Below are positions 6,560 to 9,509 of a DNA stretch of 9,509 nucleotides, piece after piece. Position 1 is the first letter of the stretch; every line of letters begins with the position of its first letter. Origin of the DNA: Methanobacteriota archaeon (GTDB lineage: Archaea; Thermoplasmatota; Poseidoniia; Poseidoniales; Thalassarchaeaceae). The notes beneath the pieces were generated by a model. It ran no database searches, was not told where the DNA came from, and was given only the letters and a program-made list of their open reading frames with translations. The DNA lies in NCBI GenBank assembly GCA_002714745.1, contig PAYF01000043.1, positions 1-9,509 of the forward strand, read 5' to 3'. The position numbers and the translations under genes are program-made.

Positions 6560-6829
6560 TTAAGAATTACCTCCACCTATTGTTGGAACAAAATGTATTT
6601 CAGACCCATCATCTAGGTGTTCTAATAATGGATTGTTTGATATTTCATCATTTATAACAACAGACAATCCATCTTTAATAAGATTTCCCTCGGTTAATTG
6701 TTGTTTTATTCCAGGATATTCTATGTCAAGTTTATTTATTAATTCAGTAATACTTGAAGCACTAATTTCAACTATATGTTTATCATTAGTAAGTTTTCGC
6801 ATTAATGACGGAATAAATACCTGTAACAT
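6560..6829 (-). CDS. MoaD/ThiS-family ubiquitin-like sulfur carrier
   Basis: An 89-aa beta-grasp protein of the MoaD/ThiS group. Visible family features are the opening strand MLQVFIPSLMRKLT, the helix ITELINKLDIEYPGIKQQL (27–45), GLSVVINDEI (54–63) and the end DDGSEIHFVPTIGGG (73–87), which matches the DGDEV-ilPaiaGG terminus. MoaD carries a thiocarboxylate on its terminal Gly for molybdopterin synthesis; ThiS-like relatives serve thiazole or amino-acid pathways. Here the Gly run is followed by Asn-Ser before TAA, so the tail must be trimmed, or the protein used differently, for thiocarboxylation to occur. The ATG overlaps the stop of the molybdenum hydroxylase large subunit by one base (TAATG) with no clear ribosome site, so translation is probably coupled. 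That context favours a role in the molybdenum cofactor of the neighbouring enzyme. Confidence 0.85.
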   Translation of the reverse strand: MLQVFIPSLMRKLTNDKHIVEISASSITELINKLDIEYPGIKQQLTEGNLIKDGLSVVINDEISNNPLLEHLDDGSEIHFVPTIGGGNS

Positions 6830-9126
6830 TAGCAGTTCATTGAGTTTAATATGTCAGATCTGTGATCTTGGATACCTTTTGTTATTGTTGCTGGATTCAT
6901 TGGCAACTTAGACTGGCGAACTCCTGTTGCATGGTATATAGCATTTGCAACTGCTGCAGGAGGTGAAACTATATTAGCTTCTCCCACACCTCTAACGCCG
7001 TAAGGGTGATCACTCGGTACTTCAACAATAATTGTTTCAATCATTGGTAAATCTAAAGAAGTAGGCATACGATAATCAAGTAAACTTGAATTAGTCATTC
7101 TGCCATCATCGGTCATAAAGTATTCTTCATTTAATGCCCATCCAATACCTTGAACGCTTCCACCTTGCATTTGTCCTTCGACAAAGCTTGGATATATTGC
7201 CTTACCTGCATCTTGTACACACGTAAATCGTAAAACAGTAGTTTTGCCAGTTTCAGGATCAATTTTTACATCGACTATAGCACCAGCAAAAGATCCTCCT
7301 CCTGCTCCCATACCACCTTTACTCACACTACCTCTTCCTACAATTGGCGCACCTGATTTTGCAGCTAATTCTTTGAAAGACATTTTTAATTCTGTATCTT
7401 GTTTTGAGAAGAATACACCATCTTCAAATTCGACATTTTCAGCGTCGATTGACCAAATACCGGCAACTTTAGATATCATTTGGTTTTTAACATCCTTGGC
7501 TGCTTCGTATGCAGCCCATCCAGTAGCGTAAGTAGTTCGACTTCCACCCGTTACAGATGTAAAACCTATAGAATCAGTATCAACTACCGAAGGTATTACT
7601 TCTTCAGGTAGCAATCCGAGTACTTCTGCAGCTTGCATTGCTATAGAAGTTCTTGTTCCGCCAATATCTGAAGATCCTTCAATGAGGTTAATAGTTCCAT
7701 TTTTACTAAGGCTGATCGTGCATGCGGATTCAAGTCCGACGTTAAACCAATATCCCACTGCAATTCCACGTCCTACATATGGTTCGGTAATTGGAGAGTT
7801 ATAATGTTCACTATCTTTAATAGTTCTTATAACTTCCTCACAACCTATGGTTGGATATGTTGGACCGTCGGCTCGACGAGTTCCTTTTTTTGCGGTATTT
7901 TTTAATCGAATTTCTGCTGGATCCATTTGTAATTTTTCTGCAACTTCATCGATTACTGTTTCGGTAGCAAAAGCAGCCATTGTGGCTCCTGGCGCACGAT
8001 AAGCAGCGGTTTTGGCTTTATTTACAATAACATCGTATCCGTCAATTAATACATTAGGAATGTCATATGCTGCAAATACACAGTAACTTCCAGCAGCTAC
8101 AGGCGATCCTGGAAATGCTCCTGCTTCAAATTCCAGATGTGCTTGTGCAGCAAGGAATTTTCCAGATTTATCAGCACCTATTTTAACGCGCATAAGTGTA
8201 CCTGGAGTTGGGCCAGTACATTCAAATACTTCTTTTCTTGACATAACTAATTTTACAGGATGTGCAGAAGCTCTAGATAACAAGGCAGCAACTGGTTCTA
8301 GGTAAACTGGTATTTTGCCACCAAAACCTCCACCTATTTCTAAAGGTACAACTTTGACTTGTGAAATAGGTACTCCCAAGATATCTGCTGTTGTATCTCT
8401 TGCTGGGAATGCACCTTGTGTACTACACCAAACTGTAATTCGGCCGTCTGTACTCCATGATGCTGTTGCTGCATGAGGTTCGATATAACCTTGATGAACA
8501 GTTTCTGTAGTTAACTCTCTTTCCACAATTACTTCTGAATGTTTAAATGCTTCTTCAGGGTCACCAAGTTTATGTTGAATATGTTCAGCTAAATTAGTTT
8601 TACCTGGAATTTTTGTTCCTAATTCTTTGGTTTCAAGCTCATTGTGGATTATAGATTTGGAATTGAGACCTTGATAGGTATTTAATACAGGCTCAAGAGA
8701 CTCAAATTCAAGATCGATTAGGCTTATTGCTTCTTCTGCTATATGTGGGGATGTTGCTGCAACTGCAGCAACAGGTTGTCCAATATATAAGAGTTTATCT
8801 GAAGCTAAAACATTATCTCTGAGATATTTAAGCCTTGTAGTTTCTCCTTCATTTCTATCCTCTGCAGTTTCTATATTTTTATCAGAGGATCCAATAAAAT
8901 CTTTAGCAGTAACGATTGCGCGAACACCGGGTAATTTTTCAGCTTTTGATGTATCAATTTTCTTTATGATACCGTGTGCTATAGGGCTTCTGAGTATTTT
9001 CCCATGTAGTAAGTCTGAAATTGAAAAGTCAGCGCTATATATAGCTTTACCAGTAACTTTATCGACGCCATCATGTCGTATTGGGCGACTTCCAATAACT
9101 TTATATTCCTTTTTAGTGGTTGCCAT
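6829..9126 (-). CDS. Xanthine dehydrogenase/aldehyde oxidase family molybdopterin-binding large subunit
   Basis: The 765-aa catalytic subunit of a molybdenum hydroxylase (XDH/CoxL family), which hydroxylates a carbon centre using water. The N-terminal 'hammerhead' domain spans about 20–145 (KVTGKAIYSADF, LLYIGQPVAAVAATS). The cofactor domains follow, with GGGFGGK (265–271), AYRAPGA (375–381), SDIGGTRTSIAMQ (486–498), SFAGAIVDVKIDPETG (612–627) and VRGVGEANI (711–719); Glu716 is the expected catalytic base. AYRAPGA differs from the AYRCSFR loop of form I CO dehydrogenase, so CO oxidation is unlikely. The substrate cannot be read from the sequence; an aldehyde, purine or other N-heterocycle is possible. 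The usual GQG is replaced by GGT. There is no Tat signal, so it is probably cytoplasmic. AGAGGG lies 6 nt before the ATG, which overlaps the small-subunit stop. No FAD subunit is seen in the window. Confidence 0.93.
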   Translation of the reverse strand: MATTKKEYKVIGSRPIRHDGVDKVTGKAIYSADFSISDLLHGKILRSPIAHGIIKKIDTSKAEKLPGVRAIVTAKDFIGSSDKNIETAEDRNEGETTRLKYLRDNVLASDKLLYIGQPVAAVAATSPHIAEEAISLIDLEFESLEPVLNTYQGLNSKSIIHNELETKELGTKIPGKTNLAEHIQHKLGDPEEAFKHSEVIVERELTTETVHQGYIEPHAATASWSTDGRITVWCSTQGAFPARDTTADILGVPISQVKVVPLEIGGGFGGKIPVYLEPVAALLSRASAHPVKLVMSRKEVFECTGPTPGTLMRVKIGADKSGKFLAAQAHLEFEAGAFPGSPVAAGSYCVFAAYDIPNVLIDGYDVIVNKAKTAAYRAPGATMAAFATETVIDEVAEKLQMDPAEIRLKNTAKKGTRRADGPTYPTIGCEEVIRTIKDSEHYNSPITEPYVGRGIAVGYWFNVGLESACTISLSKNGTINLIEGSSDIGGTRTSIAMQAAEVLGLLPEEVIPSVVDTDSIGFTSVTGGSRTTYATGWAAYEAAKDVKNQMISKVAGIWSIDAENVEFEDGVFFSKQDTELKMSFKELAAKSGAPIVGRGSVSKGGMGAGGGSFAGAIVDVKIDPETGKTTVLRFTCVQDAGKAIYPSFVEGQMQGGSVQGIGWALNEEYFMTDDGRMTNSSLLDYRMPTSLDLPMIETIIVEVPSDHPYGVRGVGEANIVSPPAAVANAIYHATGVRQSKLPMNPATITKGIQDHRSDILNSMNC

Positions 9127-9509
9127 TATTTACCCTCTCTTATTTTTTCACCGGCTTTTACGACAGCTCTAACAATTTTATCATAACCTGTACATCGACA
9201 TAAATTATTTGCTAGCCAAAACCTAATCTCCTCTTCTGTGGGATTAGAATTTGTATCTAATAATGCTTTTGATGCTATAAGAAATCCGGGAGTACAGATT
9301 CCACATTGTAAAGCAGCTTCTTCTAAGAATACCTGTTGAAGTGGATGTAGCCCTTCAGGTGTAGCCATTCCTTCTATTGTTGAAATAGACTTTCCATTGG
9401 CTTCAACGCCAAGAACTAAGCAACTAGTTACAATTCTGTCATCTAACATAACTGTACAAGCGCCACAGTTGCCATCATTACAACCTTCTTTAGTACCAGT
9501 AAGTCTTAA
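9126..9509 (-). CDS. Molybdenum hydroxylase [2Fe-2S] small subunit (CoxS-like), 5' end outside window
   Basis: The C-terminal 127 residues of the ferredoxin-like subunit that passes electrons from the molybdenum centre. The frame stays open to the right edge of the window, reading LRLTGTKEGCNDGNCGACTV before the Met at 9449. That Met is therefore internal, because the first cluster's cysteines lie upstream of it. The plant-type cluster ligands are the Cys residues of EGCNDGNCGAC plus the later SCLVLG Cys. The second, all-helical domain has CGICTPGF and CRCTGY, which bind the second [2Fe-2S]. ISTIEGMATPEGLHPLQQVF links the domains, as in the family. Only the first 30 or so residues should be missing. 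The TAA stop overlaps the ATG of the large subunit (TAATG), so the subunits are translationally coupled. Confidence 0.94.
   Translation of the reverse strand, partial: LRLTGTKEGCNDGNCGACTVMLDDRIVTSCLVLGVEANGKSISTIEGMATPEGLHPLQQVFLEEAALQCGICTPGFLIASKALLDTNSNPTEEEIRFWLANNLCRCTGYDKIVRAVVKAGEKIREGK
9133..9138 (-). promoter_or_regulatory. Ribosome binding site of the large subunit, inside the small-subunit gene
   Basis: On the minus strand AGAGGG lies 6 nt before the large-subunit ATG and within the last codons of the small subunit (REGK). It supports the chosen ATG at 9126 and the coupled reading of the two genes. Confidence 0.7.

Noticed and set aside
7244..7531. Plus-strand open frame inside the hydroxylase large subunit
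   Set aside because: It is the antisense of a well-conserved coding region, is rich in Pro and Ser with no family resemblance, and has no convincing ribosome site. The same reasoning applies to the other antisense frames at 6256–6495, 6633–6911 and 8966–9172.
9447..9449. ATG as the start of the [2Fe-2S] small subunit
   Set aside because: The frame is open to the window edge and the residues before this Met include the first cluster's cysteines (EGCNDGNCGACTV). The gene is cut by the window, not short.
1..9509. tRNA, rRNA, CRISPR, insertion sequence or prophage content
   Set aside because: The coding genes fill almost the whole window, the largest gap is 69 nt, and no repeats, transposase or phage-like genes were seen.

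Overview
This is an AT-rich bacterial window with compact, tightly packed genes and no phage, transposon, CRISPR or RNA-gene signal. The recA–yebC–ruvC–ruvA–uvrB order, low GC, a TTG start on ruvC and a CoxL/XDH-type molybdenum hydroxylase with a nearby MoaD-like gene would fit a Chloroflexota lineage such as the SAR202/Dehalococcoidia group. That placement is recollection and inference; only phylogeny of RecA, UvrB or RuvA could settle it.

Region 1 (plus strand, 1–4449) is a DNA-repair run. It holds the 3' end of recA, yebC (TACO1/PmpR family), ruvC, ruvA, uvrB and a 63-aa unrecognised protein that looks like a small SH3/KOW-type barrel. Spacing is 0–30 nt throughout, with a TAATG stop/start overlap at ruvA–uvrB, so one transcript is likely. 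RecA makes recombination intermediates, RuvA and RuvC bind and cut Holliday junctions, and UvrB verifies damage in nucleotide excision repair. ruvB is not in the window.

Region 2 (plus strand, 4450–5641) starts with a 69-nt gap containing a 9-bp inverted repeat and a TATAAT box. It is followed by a MIP18/DUF59 (SufT/PaaD-like) protein and an Mrp/NBP35-type P-loop ATPase. In many bacteria these two modules are fused as one Mrp protein; here they are adjacent genes, which suggests a joint role in Fe-S cluster delivery. The ATPase lacks the usual C-terminal CxxC pair.

Region 3 (minus strand, 9509–5642) is a second operon, read right to left: the [2Fe-2S] small subunit of a molybdenum hydroxylase (5' end outside the window), its molybdopterin large subunit, a MoaD/ThiS-like sulfur carrier and two small helical DinB-like proteins. 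The first three genes are joined by TAATG overlaps. The large subunit is not a CO dehydrogenase, because it has AYRAPGA where form I CoxL has AYRCSFR. The FAD subunit is not visible and may lie beyond the right edge. The carrier ends GGGNS instead of a bare GG. The two operons converge at 5641/5642 with no bases between their stop codons.

I do not see a clearly new multi-gene system. The best leads are the CxxC-less Mrp beside a stand-alone DUF59 protein, the masked C terminus of the MoaD-like carrier, and the tandem DinB-like genes attached to the molybdenum hydroxylase operon.
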